Assembly (NCBI RefSeq): GCF_009362785.1
Contig: NZ_WHNQ01000010.1
Location: 1 to 64,000 of the forward strand
Reading direction: 5' to 3'
DNA length: 64,000 nt
Origin: Paraburkholderia atlantica
GTDB lineage: Bacteria > Pseudomonadota > Gammaproteobacteria > Burkholderiales > Burkholderiaceae
The notes under the pieces were generated by a model. It was not told the origin of the DNA. It worked only from the letters and a program-made list of their open reading frames with translations, and ran no database searches. How positions within the stretch are numbered: position 1 is the stretch's first letter; every line of letters starts with the position of its first letter. This document shows positions 1 through 8,700 of the stretch, in pieces. Both the position numbers and the translations under genes were made by a program.

Positions 1-584
1 ATCTGAAGAACCGCTTCATGAACCGCTTCGTGCTGTATCACGTGCTGTCGGACGATCTGCAGGACGTCGAACTCTTTAACGGCGTGCTCGACCAGCAGAA
101 GTGCGCGGCGTTCCTCGAACAGCTGCTGCCGGCCGACGCGATCGACGAGGCGTTCATCTGCGGCCCCGCGCCGATGATGGACGCGGCCGAGGCGGCGCTG
201 AAGGCCGCCGGCGTGCCGCCCGCGAAAGTGCACGTCGAGCGCTTTGGCACGCCGCTGCCGCAGGCGGGCGTGCCGCCCGTCGAGATCACCGCGGACACCC
301 CGGCGGCCGACCTCGAGATCGTGCTCGACGGCAAGCGGCGCAAGCTGCGCCTGCCGTACCAGGGCGTGAGCGTGCTCGACGTCGGGCTGCGCGCCGGTCT
401 CGCGCTGCCGTACGCGTGCAAGGGCGGGGTGTGCTGCACGTGTCGCGCGAAGGTGCTCGAAGGCGAAGTGAAGATGGAAAAGAACTACACGCTCGAAGAG
501 CACGAGGTCCGCGACGGGTTCGTGCTGACGTGTCAGTGTCATCCGGTGAGCGACAAGGTCGTCGTCAGTTACGACGAACGTTGA
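1..584 (+). CDS. paaE: Phenylacetyl-CoA epoxidase reductase subunit PaaE, 3' part only
   Basis: The reading frame is already open at the window edge, so the start and the FAD/NAD-binding N-terminal half lie outside. The visible 193 residues begin with the end of the ferredoxin-reductase domain, including the FICGPAPMMD signature of the NAD(P)-binding lobe. They end with a plant-type 2Fe-2S ferredoxin domain: ACKGGVCCTC supplies the CX4CX2C cluster ligands and LTCQC supplies the fourth cysteine. PaaE passes electrons from NADPH to the PaaABC(D) diiron epoxidase that opens phenylacetyl-CoA. It is probably the last gene of a paaABCDE operon, because a strong terminator follows at 671-725. The PaaR-like regulator 1 kb downstream supports the assignment. 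Confidence 0.93.
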   Translation, partial: LKNRFMNRFVLYHVLSDDLQDVELFNGVLDQQKCAAFLEQLLPADAIDEAFICGPAPMMDAAEAALKAAGVPPAKVHVERFGTPLPQAGVPPVEITADTPAADLEIVLDGKRRKLRLPYQGVSVLDVGLRAGLALPYACKGGVCCTCRAKVLEGEVKMEKNYTLEEHEVRDGFVLTCQCHPVSDKVVVSYDER

Positions 585-670
585 CTCTGGAGTTTTCGTG
601 GCCTGGGCGTGGACTCGCTTCGTGTAACGGCCGCCGCCGCTTTCGGCCGTTTCGCGATCCGCTTACACTA

Positions 671-725
671 GGGGCCGCTCGTCGCTCGGGACATCGGTTT
701 CCAGTCGGCGAGCGGCCTCTTTTTG
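671..725 (+). terminator. Intrinsic terminator after paaE
   Basis: GGCCGCTCG (673-681) pairs perfectly with CGAGCGGCC (709-717), and a T-rich run follows. It ends the paa transcript before the DUF1835 gene. Confidence 0.8.
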
Positions 726-759
726 TTACAGCAGCAAGCGTCATAGCAAGCCCTTGCCC

Positions 760-1575
760 ATGAGCACGATTCACCTCACCAACGGCGACGTCGCCGCCGA
801 GTCGCTGCGTACCGCGCTGGCCCAGGCGGGCCGCGACGATCGCGTGCAGCCGTTGCGGGACGATCTGGCGGTCGGCCCGTTACGCGGCGTCGACGACGCT
901 CTGCACGTGCGCGCCGCCTTTTGGGAACGCGTCAGCGCCGACACGAAACGCGACTTCGTGCGTGAATTCCGTGAACAGGCCGCAGTGCTCGACGGCCTCG
1001 CGAGCGATGCCGCGAATCTCGTCGTGTGGCATGGCGAAAGCGCGTCCGATCAGCTGATGCTGCGCCGTGTCTGCTACCTGGTACGCAACAGCCCGCAGCG
1101 TTTGAACGAAGTGCGGCTGTCGATCGCCGACCTCACCGATCCGCAAGCGTGGGCGCATACCCGCAAGGATCGCGCGACATCGGTCGGCATGTTTGCGCCG
1201 GACGTATTGCAGGCCCATCTGCCGGACGCTGCGCCGATTTCCGTGCTGCGCATCAGCCGGCTCGCGCTCGAATGGCAGGAGGTCAAGCAGGCGAACGGCG
1301 AGACGCGGCGTTGGCGTGACAACACCTTCACGAGCGGCAGCTTTGCCGAAATCGACGCGCTGATCCTCGAACGTGCAGCCGACGACTGGCAGCCCGCCGC
1401 GCGCGCCGCCGCCTACGTCATGGCAGCCGAACTGTGGTTTCTCGCCAGCGACAGCATCGTGCTGTGGCGCATGCGCGAACTCGCGACGCAACGACGGATC
1501 CACCTGCGTGGCGACGCGAACGAATGGCGCTCGCTCGAACTGCGCGCGGCATCCGCCCCCTGCTCCCCCCAATAA
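760..1575 (+). CDS. DUF1835 domain-containing protein
   Basis: This is a 271-residue soluble protein of unknown biochemical role. The N-terminus (STIHLTNGDVAAESLRTAL, then the acidic DDLAVGPL) matches the DUF1835 family pattern. The C-terminal part is rich in Trp, Ala and Arg and is probably the DUF3658-like half often found with it. A TTG six bases upstream is in frame, but the ATG at 760 is preferred because the family begins at MSTIHLTN. It lies between the paa terminator and the paaR-like gene, with 17 bases separating its stop from that ATG, so the two are probably co-transcribed. No catalytic motif is evident. Confidence 0.8.
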   Translation: MSTIHLTNGDVAAESLRTALAQAGRDDRVQPLRDDLAVGPLRGVDDALHVRAAFWERVSADTKRDFVREFREQAAVLDGLASDAANLVVWHGESASDQLMLRRVCYLVRNSPQRLNEVRLSIADLTDPQAWAHTRKDRATSVGMFAPDVLQAHLPDAAPISVLRISRLALEWQEVKQANGETRRWRDNTFTSGSFAEIDALILERAADDWQPAARAAAYVMAAELWFLASDSIVLWRMRELATQRRIHLRGDANEWRSLELRAASAPCSPQ

Positions 1576-1592
1576 GATAAAAATAGACAACT

Positions 1593-2204
1593 ATGGCCCG
1601 CACCCGAGCCCCCGACCACGAAACCCAACGCGAGCAGATTCTCGAACTGGCCGCCGCGAAGTTTGCGCAGACCAGCTATCCAAGCACGTCGATGGCCGAT
1701 CTTGCCGCGGCGAGCGGCACCTCGAAGGCGCGCCTCTATCACTACTACGAGAGCAAGGAAGCGATCCTGTTCGACCTGCTCGATCGCTACACGAAGCGGC
1801 TGATGCTGATCATCGCCGAGGTGGAGGGGTCGAGCCAGCGGCGCGAACTGAGCGAGCGGGAAACCTTCGCGGAGCTAATCCGCGCGTTCCTGTCCGAGTA
1901 CGAGACGTCGCACAGCCGCCACGTCGCGCTGCTGAATGACGTCAAGTACCTGGTCGATTCGCAGCGCGAGATCATCCTGAACCGCCAGCGCGACGTGGTC
2001 GCCGCGTTCGCGCGACAGCTCGCGCGCGCCTACCCTGAACGCGCGACACGCGACAACCAGACCGCGCTGACGATGATGGTGTTCGGGATGATCAACTGGA
2101 CCTTCACGTGGCTCAAGCCGGACGGCCGCATGGGCTACCGCGAATTCGCAGAGCAGGTGGTCGGCATGGTCGAGCATGGTCTCGGCACCGCGCCGGCCAA
2201 GTGA
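1593..2204 (+). CDS. paaR: TetR-family transcriptional regulator, probable PaaR
   Basis: This 203-residue protein has an N-terminal TetR helix-turn-helix at about residues 12-55 (QILELAAAKFAQTSYPSTSM, then SGTSKARLYHYYESKEAIL). The C-terminal ligand domain is all-helical. Position next to paaE suggests it is PaaR, the repressor of phenylacetate genes that responds to phenylacetyl-CoA in Burkholderia and Thermus-type systems. That identity is inferred from context and overall resemblance. The gene follows the DUF1835 stop codon by 17 bases and has no obvious Shine-Dalgarno sequence, consistent with translation from an upstream message. Confidence 0.85.
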   Translation: MARTRAPDHETQREQILELAAAKFAQTSYPSTSMADLAAASGTSKARLYHYYESKEAILFDLLDRYTKRLMLIIAEVEGSSQRRELSERETFAELIRAFLSEYETSHSRHVALLNDVKYLVDSQREIILNRQRDVVAAFARQLARAYPERATRDNQTALTMMVFGMINWTFTWLKPDGRMGYREFAEQVVGMVEHGLGTAPAK

Positions 2205-2482
2205 GACGACTGTCCGAACCGATCGCTATCCGCGCCCCGGATGATGCAAAGCAACAACATTCAGACGGAATAAGTCAGCGCGGGAATGCGTGCGGCATTG
2301 TGTCACGAACGTGCGTTCATTTTAAATTTTCGTTTAAATTCAAGCAACTAAATTTAGGGCTTCAGCGCTCCAGGTAATCACCTCAGTTTTTGGTACGGGT
2401 TTTCCCTAGTGAATGGCTCGGGTTTCCGCTAAAATCGGTTTTGCGGTGCACAACACCGCCTGATTAAAAGGAGAACCCAACC
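2205..2482. other. AT-rich gene-free stretch before the acetyltransferase
   Basis: This 278-bp gap is far more AT-rich than its surroundings around 2318-2358, where two TTTAAA palindromes flank TTTCG. A TAAAAT box at 2430-2435 could be the -10 element of the next gene, but no good -35 hexamer lies 16-18 bp upstream. Confidence 0.45.
2443..2459 (+). promoter_or_regulatory. 5'-leader hairpin of the GNAT gene
   Basis: GCGGTG (2443-2448) pairs perfectly with CACCGC (2454-2459) across a 5-nt loop. It begins about where transcription from the TAAAAT box at 2430-2435 would start, so it may cap the mRNA 5' end. A strong AAAAGGAG ribosome site follows. Confidence 0.4.
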
Positions 2483-3151
2483 ATGAACACGCTGACCCAT
2501 CGCACCACCGAGCCGATCGCGTCGAACGATCCCGCGACGCTGCCTGCTGGACGCGCGCACGTTCTGGTTCGTGAACTCACCGCCGTCGATCGCGAACGCC
2601 TGCTCACGCACTTTCTCGCGCTCGACGAAGAAGACCGCCTGCTGCGCTTCGGCCAGGTCGTGCCGAACCGCGTGATCGAGAACTACGTGCGCACGATTGA
2701 CTTCACGCGCGACACCGTGTTCGGCGTGTTCAACAGCAAGCTGGAACTGAGCGGCGTCGGCCATCTGGCCTACCTGCCGGCCGAAGGCAACAAGCGCACC
2801 GCCGAGTTCGGCGTCTCGGTGCTCGAAAGCGCGCGCGGCATCGGTATCGGTTCGAAGCTGTTCGAGCGCGCCGCGATCCGCAGCCGCAACACGCATGTGA
2901 CGACGCTGTACATCCACTGCCTGGCCCGCAACTCGACCATGATGCACATCGCCAAAAAGGCCGGCATGAAGATCGAGTACGCGTACGGCGAAGCCGACGC
3001 CTATCTGACGCTGTCGCCGGCAGACCAGTCGAGCATCCTCGCGGAAATGCTGCAGGAGCAGGCCGCCGTGTTCGACTACGCACTGAAGCGCCACGCGCGC
3101 CAGGCATCGCGACTGTTCGAGTCGTTCATGCCGGTGCCTGTCGCCGCCTGA
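2483..3151 (+). CDS. GNAT-family N-acetyltransferase
   Basis: This 222-residue protein has one acetyltransferase fold. The central region contains the acetyl-CoA-binding motif A pattern, seen as SARGIGIGSKLFERA (about residues 113-127), followed by the LYIHCLARNSTMMHIAKKAGM segment typical of motif B. The first 30 residues look disordered. A strong AAAAGGAG Shine-Dalgarno sequence fixes the ATG start. It is monocistronic, with its own terminator at 3179-3203 and a hairpin in its leader. The acceptor substrate cannot be told from sequence; a small molecule or a protein lysine are both possible. Confidence 0.85.
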   Translation: MNTLTHRTTEPIASNDPATLPAGRAHVLVRELTAVDRERLLTHFLALDEEDRLLRFGQVVPNRVIENYVRTIDFTRDTVFGVFNSKLELSGVGHLAYLPAEGNKRTAEFGVSVLESARGIGIGSKLFERAAIRSRNTHVTTLYIHCLARNSTMMHIAKKAGMKIEYAYGEADAYLTLSPADQSSILAEMLQEQAAVFDYALKRHARQASRLFESFMPVPVAA

Positions 3152-3178
3152 ATAATCGCTACGGGGAAATGAGACTGG

Positions 3179-3203
3179 GGCGGCCGCAAGGTCGCCTTTT
3201 TTT
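3179..3203 (+). terminator. Terminator of the GNAT gene
   Basis: GGCGGCC (3179-3185), a GCAA tetraloop and GGTCGCC (3190-3196) form a 7-bp stem with one G-U pair, followed by seven Ts. Confidence 0.85.
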
Positions 3204-3237
3204 CTATCTGCCTTGCGCAGGCCGTTACGCGTGCAGC

Positions 3238-3735
3238 CTACAAAATGGGCAGCGCTGTCGTTTCCTTGAGCTTTTCGAGCGAGAAGCTCGATTTCACATC
3301 GATCACCGACGGATGCCGCAGCAACTGGTCCTGTACGAAGCGCGAAAAGTGCGCCATGTCCTCCACCTGGACGCGCAGCAGGTAATCCATCTCACCCGTC
3401 ATCGCGTGGCACGCGACCACTTCGGGCCACGTCTGCACGGCCGCGCCGAACAGATCGGCGTGCGTGGCCTCGCCATGGGGACTGAACGCGCGACCGCCAC
3501 CCTTCTCCAGCCGCACGTTGACATACGCAAGCAGGTCGAGTCCGAGGCGCTGCGCGTCAAGTAGCGCGACATAACCGCGAATCACGCCGCTTTCCTCGAG
3601 CCGGCGAATCCGCCGCAGGCACGGACTTGGCGACAGATTGATCCGCTCCGCTATCTCCTGATTCGACAGCCGGCCATTCTCCTGAAGGATCGCCAGAATG
3701 CGTCGATCGATCGCATCTATCTCGTTATTAGCCAT
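3238..3735 (-). CDS. Lrp/AsnC-family transcriptional regulator
   Basis: This 165-residue protein has the standard two-part layout. The N-terminal winged helix-turn-helix contains IDRRILAILQENGRLSNQEI (about residues 8-27) and LSPSPCLRRIRRLEESGVI. The C-terminal RAM ligand-sensing domain includes VVACHAMTGEMDYLLRVQVE. Regulators of this family sense amino acids. It is divergent from hppD across a 188-bp gap, so control of tyrosine catabolism in response to an aromatic amino acid is a reasonable inference. Nothing in the protein itself identifies the ligand. The HTH and RAM domains are complete. Confidence 0.92.
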   Translation of the reverse strand: MANNEIDAIDRRILAILQENGRLSNQEIAERINLSPSPCLRRIRRLEESGVIRGYVALLDAQRLGLDLLAYVNVRLEKGGGRAFSPHGEATHADLFGAAVQTWPEVVACHAMTGEMDYLLRVQVEDMAHFSRFVQDQLLRHPSVIDVKSSFSLEKLKETTALPIL

Positions 3736-3923
3736 GTTCTGCCACGTCTGTTTCGAATCGAGCCATAAAGTAGCTCAAGCGTAGCCACGCGCGATTAAGT
3801 TCGCAAGTTCTTGCCTCCATCACCGTTCTACACTTGCCCTATCCGGTCGTGCTCAGCCGACCGTCCCGCGCGCTCACCGGCAGCGCGCCTCGGCAACCCC
3901 TTGCATGGGATTGGAGACAGACA

Positions 3924-5021
3924 ATGCAGATTTCTACTTGGGAAAATCCGGTCGGCACCGACGGCTTCGAATTCATCGAATACACGGCGCCGGACCCGAA
4001 AGCGCTCGGCAAGCTGTTCGAACGGATGGGCTTCACGGCCGTCGCGCGGCATCGTCACAAGGACGTGACGCTGTATCGTCAGGGCGACATCAACTTCATC
4101 GTCAACGCGGAGAAGCATTCGTTCGCGCAGCGCTTCGCGCGCTTGCATGGCCCATCGATCTGCGCGATCGCGTTCCGCGTGCAGGACGCCGCGAAGGCCT
4201 ACGCCCAAGCGCTCGAAAAAGGGGCGTGGGGATTCGACAACAAGACCGGCCCGATGGAGCTGAACATCCCGGCGATCAAGGGCATCGGCGATTCGCTGAT
4301 CTATTTCGTCGACCGCTGGCGCGGCAAGAACGGCGCGGCGCCGAACAGCATCGGTGACATCGACATTTACGACGTCGACTTCGAGCCGATTCCCGGCGCG
4401 AACCCCAATCCGGTCGGCCACGGTCTGACCTATATCGATCATCTGACGCACAACGTGCATCGCGGCCGCATGCAGGAATGGGCGGAGTTCTACGAGCGCC
4501 TGTTCAACTTCCGCGAGGTGCGCTACTTCGACATCGAGGGGAAGGTGACGGGCGTGAAGTCGAAGGCGATGACCTCGCCGTGCGGCAAGATCCGCATTCC
4601 GATCAACGAGGAAGGCTCGGACACCGCCGGCCAGATCCAGGAATATCTGGACGCGTACCACGGCGAAGGCATCCAGCACATCGCGCTCGGCACCAGCGAC
4701 ATCTACCGCACCGTCGACGGCCTGCGTGCGTCGAACATTTCGCTGCTCGACACGATCGACACCTACTACGAACTCGTCGACCGGCGCGTGCCGAATCATG
4801 GCGAGCCGCTCGAGGAACTGCGCAAGCGCAAAATCCTGATCGACGGCGCACCCGAAGATCTGCTGCTGCAGATCTTCACCGAAAACCAGATCGGCCCGAT
4901 CTTCTTCGAGATCATTCAGCGCAAGGGCAACCAGGGTTTCGGCGAAGGCAACTTCAAGGCGCTGTTCGAATCGATCGAGCTCGACCAGATTCGCCGCGGC
5001 GTCGTGCAGGACAAGACCTGA
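3924..5021 (+). CDS. hppD: 4-hydroxyphenylpyruvate dioxygenase
   Basis: This enzyme turns 4-hydroxyphenylpyruvate into homogentisate, the second step of tyrosine breakdown. It is 365 residues long, the normal bacterial size. The protein is two VOC repeats. The Fe(II) ligands are visible in the C-terminal repeat: the His in YIDHLTHNV (near residue 172), the His in GIQHIALG (near 252) and the Glu in FFEIIQRKG (near 328). A longer open frame exists upstream, but the ATG at 3924 follows GGAGACAG and gives the family-typical N-terminus (MQISTWENPVG). It has its own terminator and sits beside an Lrp-type regulator and an indolepyruvate oxidoreductase. Confidence 0.96.
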   Translation: MQISTWENPVGTDGFEFIEYTAPDPKALGKLFERMGFTAVARHRHKDVTLYRQGDINFIVNAEKHSFAQRFARLHGPSICAIAFRVQDAAKAYAQALEKGAWGFDNKTGPMELNIPAIKGIGDSLIYFVDRWRGKNGAAPNSIGDIDIYDVDFEPIPGANPNPVGHGLTYIDHLTHNVHRGRMQEWAEFYERLFNFREVRYFDIEGKVTGVKSKAMTSPCGKIRIPINEEGSDTAGQIQEYLDAYHGEGIQHIALGTSDIYRTVDGLRASNISLLDTIDTYYELVDRRVPNHGEPLEELRKRKILIDGAPEDLLLQIFTENQIGPIFFEIIQRKGNQGFGEGNFKALFESIELDQIRRGVVQDKT

Positions 5022-5054
5022 TCGCGGTGACTCGCGCCTGATCGGCGCGCACAA

Positions 5055-5094
5055 GAAAAAAGGGCGAGGATCGCAGGATCCTCGCCCTTTCAGT
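5055..5094. terminator. Bidirectional terminator between hppD and the small minus-strand gene
   Basis: AGGGCGAGGATC (5061-5072) pairs perfectly over 12 bp with GATCCTCGCCCT (5077-5088). The stem is flanked by an A tract and a T tract, so it can serve both converging genes. Confidence 0.88.
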
Positions 5095-5159
5095 TTGCAA
5101 CGCCGCCGCTCTCTTCGGAACGGCGGCCGGTTGTCATAAGACGCGCGCGATGCGGCGCG

Positions 5160-5360
5160 TCACGAATTCTGCCGGTACCCGTTGTTGCCGATCGCACCGT
5201 CGGCCCGCCCCATTCCCACAGGCGCCGGCGCTACCTGCGCCGTGCGAACGATCGCGTTCGACAGCGCCCCCGTGCTGCCCGGATTCGAGTGCATCGGCGC
5301 GCTCATCGCGAAGAATGCGGCGGAAACCATCAGGAACGTCTGGATGTTTCTTGTGTGCAT
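5160..5360 (-). CDS. Small putative secreted protein, unknown function
   Basis: This is a 66-residue protein. The start is fixed by AAGGAG five bases before the ATG at 5360, although the frame is open further upstream. An N-terminal hydrophobic segment (TFLMVSAAFFAMSAPMHS, about residues 7-24) looks like a signal peptide. The rest is short, Ala/Gly/Asn-rich and without cysteines. I recognise no family. The strong ribosome site and own terminator argue that it is real. Confidence 0.55.
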   Translation of the reverse strand: MHTRNIQTFLMVSAAFFAMSAPMHSNPGSTGALSNAIVRTAQVAPAPVGMGRADGAIGNNGYRQNS

Positions 5361-5748
5361 GCGTACTCCTTTTCTCGCTACCCTGCTGTCCAGAAGCTGC
5401 GCAGAATGCGCAGCGATCGGCATCGCTCGCAGGTCGGGGATTAGACAGTGCTTTTCACTGCGGTTCCGCAGATTTGTAGGTTTTACAGCTTGTTACATGC
5501 GCAGGCGAAACCCAGCTCGATTCCACTGAAAACCCGCGTCAACTGCTGACAAGACGTAGCCAACTTGCCGCGAAACCGTCTGAAATCGGACCTCGCGCGG
5601 GCGATTTTTGATCCGCTGCGGCGGGTTTCCACCAGTGCTACCATCGCTTGAAACCCGTCAATATGACGACCCCGGCCCCAGCATTCACAAGATGCCGGGA
5701 GCCAGAAAAGTTTTGGTGATCCCAAGCTGAAGTGGAGGAGTACACATA
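5361..5748. other. 388-bp divergent intergenic region
   Basis: This gap separates the divergent small secreted gene and the indolepyruvate oxidoreductase gene and must hold both promoters. I cannot assign clear -35/-10 pairs. Two short perfect stems lie in the leader of the minus gene: CAGTG/CACTG (5446-5460) and CTGCGGTTCCGCAG (5458-5471). They overlap and so are mutually exclusive. Confidence 0.4.
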
Positions 5749-8700
5749 ATGAATGCCCCGCTAGACGCAGGTCAGCGAGCCTCGCTCGAAGCCGCGTTGT
5801 CTTCCGTCACGCTCGACGACAAATACACCCTCGATCGCGGCCGCGCATACATGAGCGGCATCCAGGCGCTGGTGCGTCTGCCGATGCTGCAGCAGGAACG
5901 CGACCGCGCCGCCGGCCTCAACACGGCCGGCTTCATCTCCGGCTACCGTGGTTCCCCGCTCGGCGGACTCGACCAGTCACTGTGGAAAGCCAAAAAGCAC
6001 CTGTCCGCGCATCAGGTCGTGTTCCAGCCCGGCGTCAACGAAGACCTCGCGGCCACCGCCGTGTGGGGTTCGCAGCAGGTCAATCTGTACCCGAGCGCCA
6101 AATACGACGGCGTGTTTTCGATGTGGTACGGCAAGGGCCCCGGCGTCGACCGTTCCGCTGACGTCTTCAAGCACGCCAACTCGGCCGGCTCGTCGCGGCA
6201 CGGCGGCGTTCTGGTGCTCGCCGGCGACGATCACGCGGCCAAATCCTCGACGCTCGCGCACCAGTCCGAACACGTCTTCAAGGCATGCGGGCTGCCCGTG
6301 CTGTTTCCGTCGAACGTGCAGGAATATCTGGACTTCGGGCTGCACGGCTGGGCGATGAGCCGCTATTCGGGCCTCTGGGTCGCGATGAAGTGCGTGACCG
6401 ACGTCGTCGAATCGTCCGCATCGGTCGACATCGATCCGCACCGCACCAGCATCATCCTGCCGGAAGACTTCGTGATGCCCGACGGCGGGCTGAACATCCG
6501 TTGGCCCGATCCACCGCTCGTGCAGGAAGCGCGTCTGCTCGACTACAAGTGGTACGCGGGCCTCGCCTATGTGCGGGCGAACAAACTCGATCGCGTCGAA
6601 ATCGATTCGCCGCATGCACGCTTCGGCATCATGACCGGCGGCAAGGCTTATCTCGACGTGCGTCAGGCGCTGACCGACCTCGGTCTCGACGACGAAACCT
6701 GCTCGCGCATCGGCATCCGGCTGTACAAGGTCGGCTGCGTGTGGCCGCTCGAGGCGCAAGGCGCGCAGGCCTTCGCGCGCGGTCTCGATGAAATTCTCGT
6801 GGTCGAGGAAAAGCGCCAGATCCTCGAATACGCGATCAAGGAAGAGCTGTACAACTGGCCCGACGCGCAACGCCCGCGCGTGTTCGGCAAGTTCGACGAA
6901 AAAGACGGCGCCGGCGGCGAATGGTCGGTGCCGATGGGCAACTGGCTGCTGCCGGCGCACTACGAGCTGTCGCCCGCGATCATCGCGAAGGCAATCGCCA
7001 CGCGGCTCGACAAGTTCGATCTGCCGTCCGACGTGCGCGCCCGCATCGCCGCGCGCATCGCGGTGATCGAAGCGAAGGAAAAGGCGCTCGCGCGGCCGCG
7101 CGTCGAAGTCGAGCGCAAGCCGTGGTTCTGCTCGGGCTGCCCGCACAACACGTCGACCAACGTGCCGGAAGGCTCTCGCGCGATGGCCGGCATCGGCTGT
7201 CATTACATGACGGTCTGGATGGACCGCAGCACCAGCACGTTCAGCCAGATGGGCGGCGAAGGCGTCGCGTGGATCGGCCAGGCGCCGTTCACCAACGACA
7301 AGCACGTGTTCGCCAATCTCGGCGACGGCACCTACTTCCACTCGGGGCTGCTTGCGATTCGCGCGGCGATCGCGTCGAAGGCGAACATCACCTACAAGCT
7401 GCTGTACAACGACGCGGTCGCGATGACGGGCGGCCAGCCGGTCGACGGCGTGCTGACCGTGCCGCAGATCACGCATCAGCTCGCCGCCGAAGGCGCGACG
7501 AAGATCGTCATCGTCACCGACGACCCGCAGAAGTACGCGGCGAACGTCGGCCTCGCGCCCGGCGTCGACATTCATCACCGCGACCAGCTCGACGACGTGC
7601 AGCGCCAGCTGCGCGAGGTCCCGGGCACCACGATCCTGATCTACGACCAGACCTGCGCGACCGAAAAACGCCGACGCAGGAAGCGCGGCGCGTATCCCGA
7701 TCCGGCACGGCGCGTCGTGATCAACGAGGCGGTGTGCGAAGGCTGCGGCGACTGCTCGGTCAAGTCGAACTGCCTGTCGGTCGAACCGCTCGACACCGAG
7801 TACGGCACGAAGCGCCAGATCAACCAGTCGACCTGCAACAAGGACTTCTCGTGCGTGAACGGCTTCTGCCCGAGCTTCGTCTCCGTTGAAGGCGGCCAGT
7901 TGCGCAAGCCGAAGGCGGCGTCGGGCGCCGGCGCCGAAATGCCGCCGGTGCCGGACCCCGAGCTGCCGTCCATCGAGCGTCCGTACGGCGTGCTGGTGAC
8001 GGGCGTCGGCGGCACCGGCGTCGTCACGATCGGCGCGCTGCTCGGCATGGCCGCGCATCTCGAGAACAAGGGTGTCACCGTGCTCGACGTCACCGGCCTC
8101 GCGCAGAAAGGCGGCGCCGTGATGAGCCACGTGCAGATCGCCAATCAGCCGGCCGACATCCACGCGACCCGCATCGCGATGGGCGAAGCGAGCCTCGTGA
8201 TCGGCTGCGACGCGATCGTGACCGCCAGCGACGAGTGCGTGTCGCGCATGCAGGCGAACCGCACACGCGTCGTGCTGAACAGCGCGCACACGCCGACGGC
8301 CGAGCTGATCAAGAACCCGAACTGGCGCTTCCCCGGCAGCAGCACCGAAGCCGACGTGCGTGCCGCGGCCGGCGACGACAACGTCTCGGCCGTCGACGCA
8401 AATCACTTCGCCGTCGCGCTGCTCGGCGACGCGATCTATACGAACCCGTTCGTGCTCGGCTACGCGTGGCAGCGCGGCTGGGTGCCGCTCACGCACGAGT
8501 CGCTGATTCGCGCGATCGAGCTGAACAACGTGCAGGTGGAGAAAAACCGCGCCGCGTTCGAATGGGGCCGGCGTGCCGCGCACGATCTGGCCGCGGTACG
8601 CAAGCTCGCGCAAACGCAGGGACGCGGCGAGTCGGCCGACAGCGCAAGCGGCAAGATCATCGCACTACATACGCCGAAGGCGCTCGACACGCTGATCGAC

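Noticed and set aside
660-676. Possible promoter (TACACT) directly before the paaE terminator, suggesting a small RNA
   Set aside because: The transcript would start inside the terminator stem, so no useful RNA would result, and the -35 region is poor.
5977-8613. Open frame of 878 codons on the minus strand inside the indolepyruvate oxidoreductase gene
   Set aside because: Shadow frame of a well-supported enzyme, with Arg/His/Ala-rich composition and no start signal.
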